DNA of 33,426 nt from Pseudomonadota bacterium. GTDB taxonomy: Bacteria > CALINM01. The position numbers and the translations under genes were made by a program. Shown here one piece after another: positions 1 through 9,138 of the stretch. The number at the start of each line of letters is the position of its first letter. The stretch's first letter is position 1. Where the stretch lies: positions 1 to 33,426 of the forward strand of contig JAOAGA010000009.1 of the NCBI GenBank assembly GCA_026415985.1. Direction: 5' to 3'. Under the pieces are notes generated by a model. It was not told the DNA's origin. It was given only the letters and a program-made list of their open reading frames with translations, and ran no database searches.

Positions 1-1343
1 TTGGTAAAGGTATAGATATAAAACAAGCTATTAACTGTGATATCTCGGGAAATACAGATATTTTCTTTGATGGCATATCTACGGACACAAGGACTATCAA
101 AGAAAAAGAGATTTTTTTAGCCCTGAAAGGCCCTAAATATGATGGCCATAACTTTATTGATACTCTTAAAGGAAAAATAAAGGGGTTCATAGTCAACAGA
201 GATTTTCACCTCAGTGGGGGCAAAGATTTTTTTGTAATAAAAGTTGACGATACATTAAAAGCCTATGGTGAAATTGCCAATTTCTGGAGAAGAAAGATTA
301 ATCCAAAGGTTATTGGAGTTACAGGAAGTTTAGGAAAGACTACTACTAAGGAGCTAATTGCGGGGGTTCTTTCAAAGAAAACCAAGGTCCTTAAAACGGA
401 AGCAAATCTTAACAATATCATTGGTGTATCAAGAATGTTACTTTCCATTCGGGATCAGAAAATGGTCGTACTCGAAATGGGGATAAATAATGTTGGCGAG
501 ATGCAGGAACTTTGCAAGATAGCGGAGCCCGATATAGGCATCATTACCAATATAGCTCCGGTTCATCTTGAAGGGCTGAAGAGTCTGAGAAATGTCTTTG
601 AGGAGAAAAAAGTTATTTTTGATTACGCCAGAGAGGCAATTTTCGTAAACAAAGAAGACAAGTTTCTCAAAAACTATAAAAAAAAGGGTGTAAAAAGAAT
701 ATTTTTCGGAAAGGGGTCTCCATTTAGCTATGGGGGGCATAGCATAATAAACTTTAGTAAAATGCAAGTGTCCCTGATGGTCAAGGATAAAATATTAAAT
801 ATAGATTTTCCGTATATCAATCTTGGGTTGCCCGTTCTTTTGTCATCGGCAGTAGCAGTTGGAAAATATTTTAATATTAATGATGAAGATATAAAATCGG
901 CTTTGGAAAGTGTCAAACTACCTAAACTAAGAATGGAAATCCTGGATATAAACGGCAAAAAAGTTATACTCGATGCCTATAATGCCAATCCCGTCTCGGT
1001 AAAATATGCTTTAAAGACCCTTTTAGAGCTAACAGGAGAGAGAAAAACCGTTGTGCTGGGAGATATTAAGGAGCTTGGTAAATATAGCAAATACTATCAT
1101 GTTGTCCTGGCAAAACAGTTAGCCACACTTTCCTTAAAAAATATAGTATTAATAGGAGATGAGATGGAAAATTGTCATATTTATCTGAGAGATAAAAATA
1201 TCAAACACTACTATTTTAAAGACGTTTTTTCTGCAAGCAAGAGTTTTGAAAAAATTTTACATAACTCAGATGTTGTTTTAATAAAAGGTTCCCGTGCAGT
1301 TCAGTTAGAGAAGATATTGGGAGAGGATCTTTATGCTTTATAA
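1..1343 (+). CDS. murF: UDP-MurNAc-tripeptide--D-Ala-D-Ala ligase (5' partial)
   Basis: MurF adds D-Ala-D-Ala to the UDP-MurNAc tripeptide, the last cytoplasmic step of peptidoglycan precursor synthesis. The ORF track begins at 435, but the same frame is open back to base 3 and reads as MurF: a STDTRTI...FLALKGPKYDGH N-terminal domain, then the P-loop GVTGSLGKTTTKE at about residue 104 of the visible part. Further on are NEMEM-like VVLEMGINNVGEM and the C-terminal motif LDAYNANPVS. The 446 visible residues nearly equal the family's usual length of about 450, so only a handful of N-terminal codons lie outside the window. Its last 11 bases overlap mraY, implying translational coupling. The internal ATG at 438 would lack the whole UDP-binding domain and the P-loop, so the ORF-track start is rejected. 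Confidence 0.95.
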   Translation, partial: GKGIDIKQAINCDISGNTDIFFDGISTDTRTIKEKEIFLALKGPKYDGHNFIDTLKGKIKGFIVNRDFHLSGGKDFFVIKVDDTLKAYGEIANFWRRKINPKVIGVTGSLGKTTTKELIAGVLSKKTKVLKTEANLNNIIGVSRMLLSIRDQKMVVLEMGINNVGEMQELCKIAEPDIGIITNIAPVHLEGLKSLRNVFEEKKVIFDYAREAIFVNKEDKFLKNYKKKGVKRIFFGKGSPFSYGGHSIINFSKMQVSLMVKDKILNIDFPYINLGLPVLLSSAVAVGKYFNINDEDIKSALESVKLPKLRMEILDINGKKVILDAYNANPVSVKYALKTLLELTGERKTVVLGDIKELGKYSKYYHVVLAKQLATLSLKNIVLIGDEMENCHIYLRDKNIKHYYFKDVFSASKSFEKILHNSDVVLIKGSRAVQLEKILGEDLYAL

Positions 1344-2415
1344 TCTCCTCTATCCTTTAAAAGAGTATTTCAGCCCCTTGAATGTTTTAAGATACATAAC
1401 CTTCAGATCAATCTGGGCAATAGTAACCGCCTTTTTAATAACCCTGATAATTGGTCCTAAAATAATTAAATGGCTTGAAAAAAAGCAGGTTAAACAGGTG
1501 ATAAGAGAAGACGGTCCTGAAACCCATTTTGAAAAAAAGGGAACACCTACAATGGGTGGTATAATGATATTAATATCTCTTTTCGTATCGGTAATCCTCT
1601 GGGGCGATCTTACAAACAAATATATATATATAACCCTTTTGGGGACAATGTCTTTAGGGATACTGGGTTTTATAGATGATTACAAGAAGGTGAAAGAAGG
1701 CTCAAGTAAAGGTGTACGGGGTAAGATAAAACTCCTTGCGCAGTTTATCATCGGGTTTGTTATAGGTTTGTTTATCTATTATGATCCCGCCTTTAAAGAT
1801 GGATTTGCAGTTCCCTTTCTAAAGTTTGCAGAAAGATACTGGAGTTTGGGTTTCTTGATGATACCCTTTGTAATACTTGTAATATCAGGAACATCTAATG
1901 CAGTGAATTTAACAGATGGTCTCGATGGACTTGCAATAGTCCCGGTAATGACAACTGCCTTTGTTTTTATGCTACTTTCCTATATAACCGGAAATATTAA
2001 GATTGCCAATTATCTTCAGGTTCCCTATGTGGCAGGTATAGGTGAACTGGCAGTTTTCTGTGCTGCTATCGTCGGAGCGGGATTAGGATTTTTATGGTTT
2101 AATGCCTACCCCGCCATTGTTTTTATGGGAGATACGGGTTCATTGTCGCTTGGCGGTGCCTTAGGGATAATTGCCCTTCTCTCAAAGCATCCCTTTTTAT
2201 TAATTATTGCAGGCGGGATTTTTGTAATAGAGGCGGTATCGGTTATAATTCAGGTGATTTCATTCAGACTTACCGGAAAAAGAATTTTTCGGATGGCACC
2301 AATTCATCATCATTTTGAGAAAAAAGGTGGCTATGAAACCCATATAGTAATCAGGTTCTGGATAGTATCAATTATGCTTGCGTTATTAACTTTGTCAACA
2401 CTCAAACTGAGGTAA
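1333..2415 (+). CDS. mraY: Phospho-N-acetylmuramoyl-pentapeptide-transferase (lipid I synthase)
   Basis: MraY transfers phospho-MurNAc-pentapeptide to undecaprenyl phosphate at the inner face of the cytoplasmic membrane, making lipid I. The protein is 360 residues, the usual size, and is hydrophobic throughout with about ten membrane segments. Family motifs are present: GPETHFEKKGTPTMGG near the N-terminus, the acidic FIDDYKK, NLTDGLDGLAI, and the conserved APIHHHFEKKG near the C-terminus. It starts at an ATG inside the end of murF, preceded by GGGAGAGG, and is followed 4 bases later by murD, so it sits in the middle of the dcw operon. Confidence 0.97.
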   Translation: MLYNLLYPLKEYFSPLNVLRYITFRSIWAIVTAFLITLIIGPKIIKWLEKKQVKQVIREDGPETHFEKKGTPTMGGIMILISLFVSVILWGDLTNKYIYITLLGTMSLGILGFIDDYKKVKEGSSKGVRGKIKLLAQFIIGFVIGLFIYYDPAFKDGFAVPFLKFAERYWSLGFLMIPFVILVISGTSNAVNLTDGLDGLAIVPVMTTAFVFMLLSYITGNIKIANYLQVPYVAGIGELAVFCAAIVGAGLGFLWFNAYPAIVFMGDTGSLSLGGALGIIALLSKHPFLLIIAGGIFVIEAVSVIIQVISFRLTGKRIFRMAPIHHHFEKKGGYETHIVIRFWIVSIMLALLTLSTLKLR

Positions 2416-2419
2416 GAAT

Positions 2420-3793
2420 ATGCAGATAAAAGGTAAAAGGTTTCTTATAGTGGGGGCAGGAATAAGCGGTATAAAAAGTGCCCTTTTTTTAAAAAACAGA
2501 GGCGGTAACGTTTTTGTTAATGATATAAAACCTCCTAAGGACCTTTCAGAAGAGAGTAAAATCTTACAGCAAAAAGACATACCATATTATTTCGGAGAAC
2601 ACAGAGAGGAGTTTTTCCTGAATCAGGACTATATTATTGTGAGCCCCGGTGTCCCCCACAACACAGATTTGTTTAAAAAGGCAGGAGAGAAAGGCATTGA
2701 GATAATGGGAGAAATGGAGCTTGCAAGCAGATTTATCTCTACCCCTATAATAGCAATAACTGGCACAAATGGAAAAACAACCACAACAACACTAATAGGA
2801 GAGATTTTAAAGTCTGCAGGAAAAAAGGTTTTTGTAGGTGGAAATATAGGAACACCTTTAATAGAATATGCAGATGACGACAGCAAAGATCTCGTGGTTC
2901 TCGAAGTTTCAAGCTTTCAGCTGGAGACGATAAGCCATTTTCATCCCTATGGCGCTGTTCTATTAAATATTACTCCCGATCATCTTGACAGATATAATGG
3001 CATGGAAGGATATACGGAAGCCAAGATGAGAATATTTGAAAATCAGGAATCCTTTGATTTTGCAGTAATAAATGAAGACGATCAGTGGATTATGAAATAC
3101 AGATACGGAATACTTTCAGAAATATTTACCTTTTCCACAAAAAAAGAAGTTAAGCGGGGAGCTTATTACAGAGATGGCAAGATATTTCTGAGGCACCCCC
3201 TTCTTAAAAATGAGGAGATAATTTTCTCGGACAATATAGCTCTGAAAGGTTTGCACAATATGGAAAATGTTATGGCAAGTGTTATCACCGCCATTGAGTT
3301 GGGGGTTCATTTAGACCCTATCAGAGATACTTTGGTTAGATTTACAGGACTTCATCACAGGGTAGAGTTTGTTGATGAGATTGACGGAGTTAAGTTTTAC
3401 AATGATTCAAAAGGAACCAATGTAGGGGCAACAGAGAAGGCTCTGGCAGGTTTCAATAATAAGGTAGTTTTGATATTGGGCGGAAGAGATAAAGGCGGAG
3501 ATTATACCTTCCTGAATGACGAGATAAAAAGGATAGTTAAGGCTGTCATCGCCATAGGTGAGGCAAAAGAAAAGATATATCAGCAGTTGAAAGATCTGGT
3601 GCCTGTTTTTAAGGTTGAAGAGTTCGAATCAGCTATAAGAACCGCCTTTAAAAATGCTGAAAAAGGAGAAATAGTTCTACTCTCTCCCGCCTGTTCAAGT
3701 TTTGATATGTTTTCCTCTTATGCGGAGAGAGGTAATAGATTTGTCGATATAGTGCGAAAAATAAAGGAGGAAGTTTCTGGAAAAGATAGATAA
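2420..3793 (+). CDS. murD: UDP-MurNAc-L-alanine--D-glutamate ligase
   Basis: MurD adds D-glutamate to UDP-MurNAc-L-Ala in the cytoplasm. The 457-residue protein has an N-terminal Rossmann-like domain (FLIVGAGISGIKSA), the ATP-binding ITGTNGKTTTTTLIGE at about residues 112-125, the HPYGAVLLNITPDHLDRY stretch typical of MurD, and a C-terminal domain with YNDSKGTNVGATEKAL and ILGGRDKGGDY. Length and motif order are normal. The ATG start lies 4 bases after mraY. The final codons contain the ribosome binding site and start codon of ftsW, so the two genes overlap by 17 bases if the CTG start proposed for ftsW is right. Confidence 0.97.
   Translation: MQIKGKRFLIVGAGISGIKSALFLKNRGGNVFVNDIKPPKDLSEESKILQQKDIPYYFGEHREEFFLNQDYIIVSPGVPHNTDLFKKAGEKGIEIMGEMELASRFISTPIIAITGTNGKTTTTTLIGEILKSAGKKVFVGGNIGTPLIEYADDDSKDLVVLEVSSFQLETISHFHPYGAVLLNITPDHLDRYNGMEGYTEAKMRIFENQESFDFAVINEDDQWIMKYRYGILSEIFTFSTKKEVKRGAYYRDGKIFLRHPLLKNEEIIFSDNIALKGLHNMENVMASVITAIELGVHLDPIRDTLVRFTGLHHRVEFVDEIDGVKFYNDSKGTNVGATEKALAGFNNKVVLILGGRDKGGDYTFLNDEIKRIVKAVIAIGEAKEKIYQQLKDLVPVFKVEEFESAIRTAFKNAEKGEIVLLSPACSSFDMFSSYAERGNRFVDIVRKIKEEVSGKDR
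3766..3770 (+). promoter_or_regulatory. Ribosome binding site deciding the ftsW start
   Basis: GGAGG inside the 3' end of murD sits 6 bases before a CTG codon in the ftsW frame. The same GGAGG-to-start distance of 6 bases is seen for murC (GTG), lysA (TTG) and efp (ATG) in this window, which supports initiation at the CTG. The TTG at 3822 chosen by the ORF track has no comparable site. Confidence 0.65.
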
Positions 3794-4874
3794 ATATATC
3801 TTATTCCCCTTTGTCTTTCTTTTGTCCATTGGTGCAATAATGGTTCTTTCTGCAGGAACAAGCCTAAAGGGTGATAATCAGTTTTCTGCATTATTTATCA
3901 GACACTTAGCAATGATAATGCTTGGTTTTTTTGCCTTACTTTTAGCACTTCTGATACCGCTTGAAAAGTGGCAGGATAATATTTACTGGCTACTTTTGCT
4001 GGCAATATTTCTTATGATACTCGTCCTGTTTCCGGGGATTGGCGTTGCTGTAAAAGGTGCCAAGAGATGGATTAATACCCCCTTTGGTGTTAGGTTACAA
4101 CCATCTTTTATATGCAAACTGGTATTAATTATGTTTATGGCTTCCTCTTTAAGCAAAAAAACACCTGAAAAACTTACAAGTTTTAAAAAAGGCGTTCTTC
4201 CCTATATAATCATAATCTTTATTCTGGGTCTCTTGTTCATGGGGGAGCCGGACTTTGGGGGGTTTTTTGTAGTCCTTACCATATCATTTCTTATGCTAAT
4301 AATTGGCGGAACTCCCTTTAGGTATTGGTTTACAATGATTTCAGGCTTGATGATACCCGGACTTATATATCTTGCCAACAGTCAGAGCTACAGAGCGGCA
4401 AGGATAAAAGCCTTCTTGGATATATGGAGACATCAGGAAGGTGCATCCTATCAGATAGTTCAATCACTATATTCATTTGCTGCAGGTGGTATAACAGGTA
4501 TGGGGATAGGAATGGGCAGGCAGAAAATCAGCTTCCTTCCGGAGGCACATACTGATTTTATCTTTGCGGTCGTTGGTGAAGAAATGGGTTTTGTTGGTTG
4601 TTTAACGGTCCTTACTGCTTTTTTATTTATAACCATCAGAGGCTTAATAATATCCATTAAGCTATGTGATAAAAATAATTATTTTGCTCTTCTTGCCTGT
4701 GGTATTACATTATTTATTTCTCTGGAAGCGGTAATTAATATGCTTGTTACTCTTTCTCTTGCACCTCCTAAGGGGTTGCCTCTGCCTTTTGTCAGTTATG
4801 GTGGGACCGCTACAATTTGTTATATGTTTGCAGTAGGATTGCTATTGAATCTTAGCAGGAGGGCAGAAGATTGA
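3777..4874 (+). CDS. ftsW: Lipid II polymerase of the divisome, SEDS family (CTG start)
   Basis: FtsW is the SEDS-family peptidoglycan glycosyltransferase of the division septum, a polytopic membrane protein. The ORF track starts at a TTG (3822), which cuts the first membrane helix in half. The frame is open upstream and encodes EKIDKYILFPFVFLLSIGAIMVLSAGT, a complete SEDS first helix. GGAGG precedes a CTG codon at 3777 by 6 bases, so I choose CTG, giving 365 residues, close to family size. Further evidence is GVKGAKRWI, the LQPSFICKLVLI region (SEDS PSE motif variant), FLPEAHTDFIFAVVGEEMGFVG, and the C-terminal LPLPFVSYGGTATI. The gene overlaps murD by 17 bases and murG by 4. The identification is secure; the non-AUG start is inferred. 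Confidence 0.93.
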   Translation: MEKIDKYILFPFVFLLSIGAIMVLSAGTSLKGDNQFSALFIRHLAMIMLGFFALLLALLIPLEKWQDNIYWLLLLAIFLMILVLFPGIGVAVKGAKRWINTPFGVRLQPSFICKLVLIMFMASSLSKKTPEKLTSFKKGVLPYIIIIFILGLLFMGEPDFGGFFVVLTISFLMLIIGGTPFRYWFTMISGLMIPGLIYLANSQSYRAARIKAFLDIWRHQEGASYQIVQSLYSFAAGGITGMGIGMGRQKISFLPEAHTDFIFAVVGEEMGFVGCLTVLTAFLFITIRGLIISIKLCDKNNYFALLACGITLFISLEAVINMLVTLSLAPPKGLPLPFVSYGGTATICYMFAVGLLLNLSRRAED

Positions 4875-5938
4875 TAGTAATTACCGGTGGAGGAACCGGC
4901 GGGCATATAGTACCTGCAATGAGCTTAGCTGAAACCTTTATTAAAAGAGGGCAAAAGGTTTTGTATATAGGAAGTGAGAGAGGGATAGAAAGAAAAATTT
5001 TTAATTTAAATGTAAATAAAGTTTTTCTTAATTTAGCAGGAATAAAGGGTAAAGGTTTATCAGGTGCGTTAAAGGGGGTTATTTTAACAATAATTGCGGT
5101 GTTTAAGGTAATATTTCTTTTTATAAAACTTAAGCCATCAATAGTCGTCGGGACCGGAGGATTCGTCTGTATACCCGCAGTGATTGGTGGTTATTTCACC
5201 GGTGCAAAGATATACCTGCAGGAGCAGAATGCGGTTCCCGGTGCCTCTGTAAAATATTTATCTAAGTTAGCAAGAAAGGTTTTCGTGGGTTTTGAAGATT
5301 GTAAAAATTTTTTCCCGACGGATAAGGTCATGGTAACCGGTAATCCTATAAAGAGTATCTTTTTTTCTCAGGAGATAGGGTATAATAAATTAAAAGAAGA
5401 TGAAAAGTTATGTATACTGGTAATAGGAGGCTCTCAGGGCTCTAAATTTATAAACGAGCTTTTATTTTCGGCAATAAAATATATAGATTCCAAAAAAATA
5501 AAAATTTTTCATCAGACCGGCGAGAGATATAAGGATACCGCTATTGAAGAGTATAGAAAAAGAAATGTTGAGGCAGAAATTTTTGCCTTTACCGATAAGA
5601 TTTTTGATTATTACAAAAGATCTCATTTAGTTATTGGCAGGGCAGGGGCAATGAGTTTGTCCGAATTGATAGCGGTGAAAAGACCCGCAATACTTATTCC
5701 CTTTCCCCATGCAATTTATGACCATCAGGCAAAGAACGGAGAGTTTCTCAAAAAAACAGGATCAGCATTACTATACAGAGAAAATGAGATAGATGGAAAA
5801 AAACTGGCAGAGTTAATAGATGACTTCCATAATCATCCTGAAAAATTAGAGCTGATGGCAAAAAATTATGAAAAGATAGATATTAAGAACTCGTCGGAAA
5901 TAATAGTTGATTATATTTTGGAGGATGCAGGTGTATAA
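4871..5938 (+). CDS. murG: UDP-GlcNAc:lipid I N-acetylglucosaminyltransferase
   Basis: MurG adds GlcNAc to lipid I to form lipid II on the cytoplasmic face of the membrane. This is a 355-residue GT-B glycosyltransferase. It shows the N-terminal glycine-rich loop TGGGTGGHIVPA, the acceptor-side VGTGGFVCIPAVIGG, ILVIGGSQGSKFIN of the second Rossmann domain, and the UDP-GlcNAc site region VIGRAGAMSLSELIAVKRPAILIPFPHAIYDHQAKNGEFL. Translation starts at a TTG whose bases overlap the ftsW stop (TTGA), preceded by AGGAGGGC. This 4-base overlap implies tight coupling with ftsW. Length and motifs are normal. Confidence 0.97.
   Translation: MIVITGGGTGGHIVPAMSLAETFIKRGQKVLYIGSERGIERKIFNLNVNKVFLNLAGIKGKGLSGALKGVILTIIAVFKVIFLFIKLKPSIVVGTGGFVCIPAVIGGYFTGAKIYLQEQNAVPGASVKYLSKLARKVFVGFEDCKNFFPTDKVMVTGNPIKSIFFSQEIGYNKLKEDEKLCILVIGGSQGSKFINELLFSAIKYIDSKKIKIFHQTGERYKDTAIEEYRKRNVEAEIFAFTDKIFDYYKRSHLVIGRAGAMSLSELIAVKRPAILIPFPHAIYDHQAKNGEFLKKTGSALLYRENEIDGKKLAELIDDFHNHPEKLELMAKNYEKIDIKNSSEIIVDYILEDAGV
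5920..5924 (+). promoter_or_regulatory. Ribosome binding site deciding the murC start
   Basis: GGAGG within the end of murG lies 6 bases before a GTG at 5931. The in-frame ATG at 5925 abuts the GGAGG and the TTG at 5907 lies upstream of it, so neither is well placed for this site. Confidence 0.6.
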
Positions 5939-7298
5939 AAAGGACTTTAAGATACATTTTGTCGGTATTGGCGGTATTGGTATGAGCGGAATCGCTGAGG
6001 TATTAATTAATCTGGGATATAAAGTATCAGGCTCAGATTTAAAGGAAACAGACATTACAAAAAGACTTCAGAGGTTAGGTGCCGAGATTTATTACGGGCA
6101 TAATGAGAATAATATAAAAGATGTGGGGTGTGTTGTCATTTCAAGCGCCATTAAAAAGGATAACCCGGAACTGTTAAAGGCTTATGATATCAATATACCG
6201 GTAATTTTAAGGGCAGAGATGCTGGCAGAGCTTTTGAGAATGAAATATAGTGTTCTTGTAGCGGGCACTCACGGCAAAACCACAACTACTTCATTAATTT
6301 CTCACGTACTATATTGCGCAGATATGGATCCTACAATGGTTGTTGGAGGTAAGCTAAATAATTTTGGCAGTAACGCAAAATTAGGTCAGGGCAACTTTGT
6401 TGTAGCGGAAGCAGATGAAAGCGACGGAAGCTTCCTTTTGCTGTCTCCAACTATAGCGGTGGTTACGAATATTGAAAGAGAACACATGGAACATTACGGA
6501 GACTATGAAGAATTAGAAAAGGCTTTTGTCGACTTTTTAAACAAGGTTCCCTTTTACGGATTAAATATTGTTTGTCTTGACGATCCCGGTGTTCAAAAGA
6601 TAATATCTCGACTAAATCGCAGGGTTATTACCTATGGGTTTTCAAAACAGGCAGACATTCAGGCATATAATATAAAAACAGGAAAGGATGGAAGTGAGTT
6701 TGATGTTATATTTTCCGGAGAGAACCTGGGGAGATTTAAGACAAATGTTTTAGGTTCTCATAACGTATTAAACTCTCTGGCGGTAATAGGCGTTGCCCTT
6801 GAGTTAGATATTCCTTTAGAGAAGGTTAGAGAAGGGTTTAGTACCTTTAACGGTATTCAAAGAAGATTTCAGTTCAAAGGCTCTGTAAACGGTATAAGGG
6901 TTATAGATGATTACGGACATCATCCCACAGAGATTAAAGCAACTCTTGATACTGCAAGAAAGTATTGGGATGGCAGAATAGTTGTATTGTTTCAGCCCCA
7001 CAGATATTCGAGGACAAAAGATCTTTTTGATGATTTTCTTACATCTTTTTATGATGCCGATGTAGTAGCGGTTATGGAAATATACAGTGCTCAGGAAGAT
7101 GAGATACCCGGTGTTTCCGGAAGGTTGTTGGCCGAAGGAATAAAAAAACACGGCCATAAGGAAGTATACTTTACCGGCGATAAGGAGTCGTCCTATAACT
7201 TTTTAAAGTCCTTTCTTAAAGAAGGTGATTTGCTCATTACACTTGGTGCAGGTGATGTCTATAAAGTTGGTGAGATGATTTTGGAAAAAAAAGGCTGA
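5931..7298 (+). CDS. murC: UDP-N-acetylmuramate--L-alanine ligase
   Basis: MurC adds L-alanine to UDP-MurNAc, the first amino acid of the stem peptide. The protein has the MurC N-terminal FVGIGGIGMSGIAEVL, VVISSAIKKDNPEL, the ATP loop VAGTHGKTTTTSLISH, VAEADESDGSFL, the ERDHMEYY-like IEREHMEHYGD, and the C-terminal IDDYGHHPTEIKATL. The ORF track starts at a TTG (5907). The well-spaced GGAGG points to GTG at 5931, giving about 455 residues beginning YKKDFKIHFVG, which matches family N-termini better than the extended form. It overlaps murG by 8 bases and is followed 20 bases later by murB, the usual dcw order. Confidence 0.96.
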   Translation: MYKKDFKIHFVGIGGIGMSGIAEVLINLGYKVSGSDLKETDITKRLQRLGAEIYYGHNENNIKDVGCVVISSAIKKDNPELLKAYDINIPVILRAEMLAELLRMKYSVLVAGTHGKTTTTSLISHVLYCADMDPTMVVGGKLNNFGSNAKLGQGNFVVAEADESDGSFLLLSPTIAVVTNIEREHMEHYGDYEELEKAFVDFLNKVPFYGLNIVCLDDPGVQKIISRLNRRVITYGFSKQADIQAYNIKTGKDGSEFDVIFSGENLGRFKTNVLGSHNVLNSLAVIGVALELDIPLEKVREGFSTFNGIQRRFQFKGSVNGIRVIDDYGHHPTEIKATLDTARKYWDGRIVVLFQPHRYSRTKDLFDDFLTSFYDADVVAVMEIYSAQEDEIPGVSGRLLAEGIKKHGHKEVYFTGDKESSYNFLKSFLKEGDLLITLGAGDVYKVGEMILEKKG

Positions 7299-7318
7299 TG
7301 ATATTTTAGGAGAGATTT

Positions 7319-8236
7319 TTGGAAAACTTTACCGGCAGGATAGAAAAAAATTTTTCTTTAAAAGATTTAACTACTTGGAAGATAGGTGGAGAGGCAAGGT
7401 ATGTTTTTTTCCCCATTGACAGGAAAGATGTTGAGATAGCTGTTTCCTATGCAAAAAGGGAGAGTCTTCCCTATTTTGTAATGGGGAACGGAAGTAATAT
7501 CCTCGCAGGAGATCAATTTTTTGATGGAGTTATTATAAATTTGAAGGAAGGTTTAAAGGAAAAGACAGTAGTAAATTTTTTTGAAGATGAGATTGAGATA
7601 TATTTGGGAGCAGGAAATCTTGTGCCGGAGATTATTAAATTTCTTATTAGGGAGGAACTTACTGGTTTGGAGTTCCTAGCAGGGATCCCCGCAACCCTTG
7701 GCGGGCTTCTGAGAATGAATGCAGGTGCCTTTGATGATGAGATAATGAAGTTTGTAAAAAAAATAAATTTCTATAACCCCCAGAGGGGTTTTTACAGCCT
7801 TCCAAAGGAACAGGTCAGGTTTGGCTATAGAAGGTTAGAGATTGATGATGGAACAGTTATTCTGGGAGCAAGCATGATCTTAAAAAACGGGAAGAGAGAT
7901 GAAATTAAGGAAAAGATAAGCTCCTTTATAGGCAGAAGAAAAGAAAAACAACCCCTCGATCTGCCCAGTTGCGGATCTGTATTCAAGAATCCGGAGGGCT
8001 CATATGCAGGTAAAATTATTGAAGAGTTAGGATTAAAGGGTTATCAGGTTGGTGGTGCAAAGATTTCGGAAAAACATGCAAATTTTATTGTCAATACCGG
8101 TTCTGCTTCCGCTAAGGATGTGTTAACATTAATAGAGCTTATCAAACAGAAAGCCTATTTAAAAAAGGGTATTGTTCTTAAAGAAGAGGTTTATTATTTT
8201 AACATCAATAAAAAGGTAAGGGCGATGGTTTTATGA
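7319..8236 (+). CDS. murB: UDP-N-acetylenolpyruvoylglucosamine reductase
   Basis: MurB is the FAD- and NADPH-dependent reductase that makes UDP-MurNAc. At 305 residues it is a short (type II-like) MurB. FAD-domain motifs are visible: TTWKIGGEARYVFFP, VMGNGSNILAG, and GLEFLAGIPATLGGLLRMNAGAF. The C-terminal domain has DLPSCGSVFKNPEGSYAGKIIEELGLKG with the catalytic serine, and KISEKHANFIVN. It starts at a TTG preceded by AGGAGAG at 4 bases. Its stop codon overlaps the ddl start (ATGA), so ddl translation is probably coupled. Confidence 0.96.
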   Translation: MENFTGRIEKNFSLKDLTTWKIGGEARYVFFPIDRKDVEIAVSYAKRESLPYFVMGNGSNILAGDQFFDGVIINLKEGLKEKTVVNFFEDEIEIYLGAGNLVPEIIKFLIREELTGLEFLAGIPATLGGLLRMNAGAFDDEIMKFVKKINFYNPQRGFYSLPKEQVRFGYRRLEIDDGTVILGASMILKNGKRDEIKEKISSFIGRRKEKQPLDLPSCGSVFKNPEGSYAGKIIEELGLKGYQVGGAKISEKHANFIVNTGSASAKDVLTLIELIKQKAYLKKGIVLKEEVYYFNINKKVRAMVL

Positions 8237-9135
8237 GAGTAGGCGTTATTTACGGCGGAATTTCAAAAGAAAGAGAGATATCCATAAAGACTGGTACTGC
8301 CATTTCAAAGGCATTAAAAGAAAAAGGCTACGAGGTAGTTGATTTACTTGTTAAGGAGAATATGGTAGAAGATATTTTAAAAGCAAAGATTGATGTGGCC
8401 TTTATTGCTCTTCATGGCAGGTATGGTGAGGATGGAACAGTTCAGGGGTTACTTGAACTTCTTAAAATTCCCTATACCGGTGCATCCGTTTTGGCTTCCG
8501 CCATTGGTATAGACAAGATAATGACAAAAATTATATGGCAGTATTATGGTATATTAACACCAAAATTTCAGGTAATAAGAGACATGAAAGATGAAAGGAA
8601 TATTCATTTCCCCTTGGTTGTTAAATCTCCGAGGGAAGGCTCCACCATAGGAGTATATATAGTAAATGATGAGGAAGAATATAAAAGGGCTCTCTCAGAG
8701 GTTTTCAAACTTGACGATGAAGTCTTGTTAGAAGAGTATGTCAAAGGTGCAGAGATTACCGTATCGGTTATTGACGATATGGTACTAACTCCCATTGAGA
8801 TAAGGCCAAAAAAAGGTTTTTATGATTTTCATTCAAAATATACCAAGGGAGAGACAGAGTATCTAATACCGCCTCAGTGCAAAGACGAGGTAATAGAAAA
8901 GATGAAAGATACCGCCCGCAAAGCATACAAAGCAATTAAATGTTCAGGTTCAGCAAGGGTTGATTTTATACTTACAGAAAATGATGAGTCCTATGCCCTT
9001 GAGATAAATACCATACCGGGAATGACAGAGACGAGTTTGCTACCAAAATCGGCAGACTATCATGGTATACCCTTTCAGGAATTGGTTGAGATTATTTTGA
9101 AAAAGGCAAGATTGCACAACTCGTATAAAGATTAA
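8233..9135 (+). CDS. ddl: D-alanine--D-alanine ligase
   Basis: Ddl makes the D-Ala-D-Ala dipeptide used by MurF. It is an ATP-grasp enzyme of 300 residues with GGISKEREISIKTG, IALHGRYGEDGTVQGLLELL, KSPREGSTIGVYIV, EEYVKGAEITVSV and EINTIPGMTETSLLPKSA. The triad equivalent to E. coli DdlB Glu15, Ser150 and Tyr216 is kept: the glutamate of SKERE, the serine of REGST, and the last tyrosine of FYDFHSKY. The enzyme therefore looks like a true D-Ala-D-Ala rather than a D-Ala-D-lactate ligase. The start ATG overlaps the murB stop, and ftsQ follows after 3 bases. Confidence 0.96.
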   Translation: MRVGVIYGGISKEREISIKTGTAISKALKEKGYEVVDLLVKENMVEDILKAKIDVAFIALHGRYGEDGTVQGLLELLKIPYTGASVLASAIGIDKIMTKIIWQYYGILTPKFQVIRDMKDERNIHFPLVVKSPREGSTIGVYIVNDEEEYKRALSEVFKLDDEVLLEEYVKGAEITVSVIDDMVLTPIEIRPKKGFYDFHSKYTKGETEYLIPPQCKDEVIEKMKDTARKAYKAIKCSGSARVDFILTENDESYALEINTIPGMTETSLLPKSADYHGIPFQELVEIILKKARLHNSYKD

Positions 9136-9138
9136 TCT

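Noticed and set aside
435-437. ORF-track start of the first gene
   Set aside because: The frame is open to the window edge and the missing part encodes the MurF N-terminal domain and ATP loop, so the internal ATG is not the start.
438-767. 109-residue minus-strand ORF opposite murF
   Set aside because: It is contained in well-conserved murF coding sequence and has no ribosome binding site or recognisable motif.
8821-8850. Possible D-Ala-D-lactate specificity in Ddl because of FYDF instead of FYDY
   Set aside because: The Phe is at the Tyr212 equivalent; the specificity residue equivalent to E. coli Tyr216 is still Tyr.
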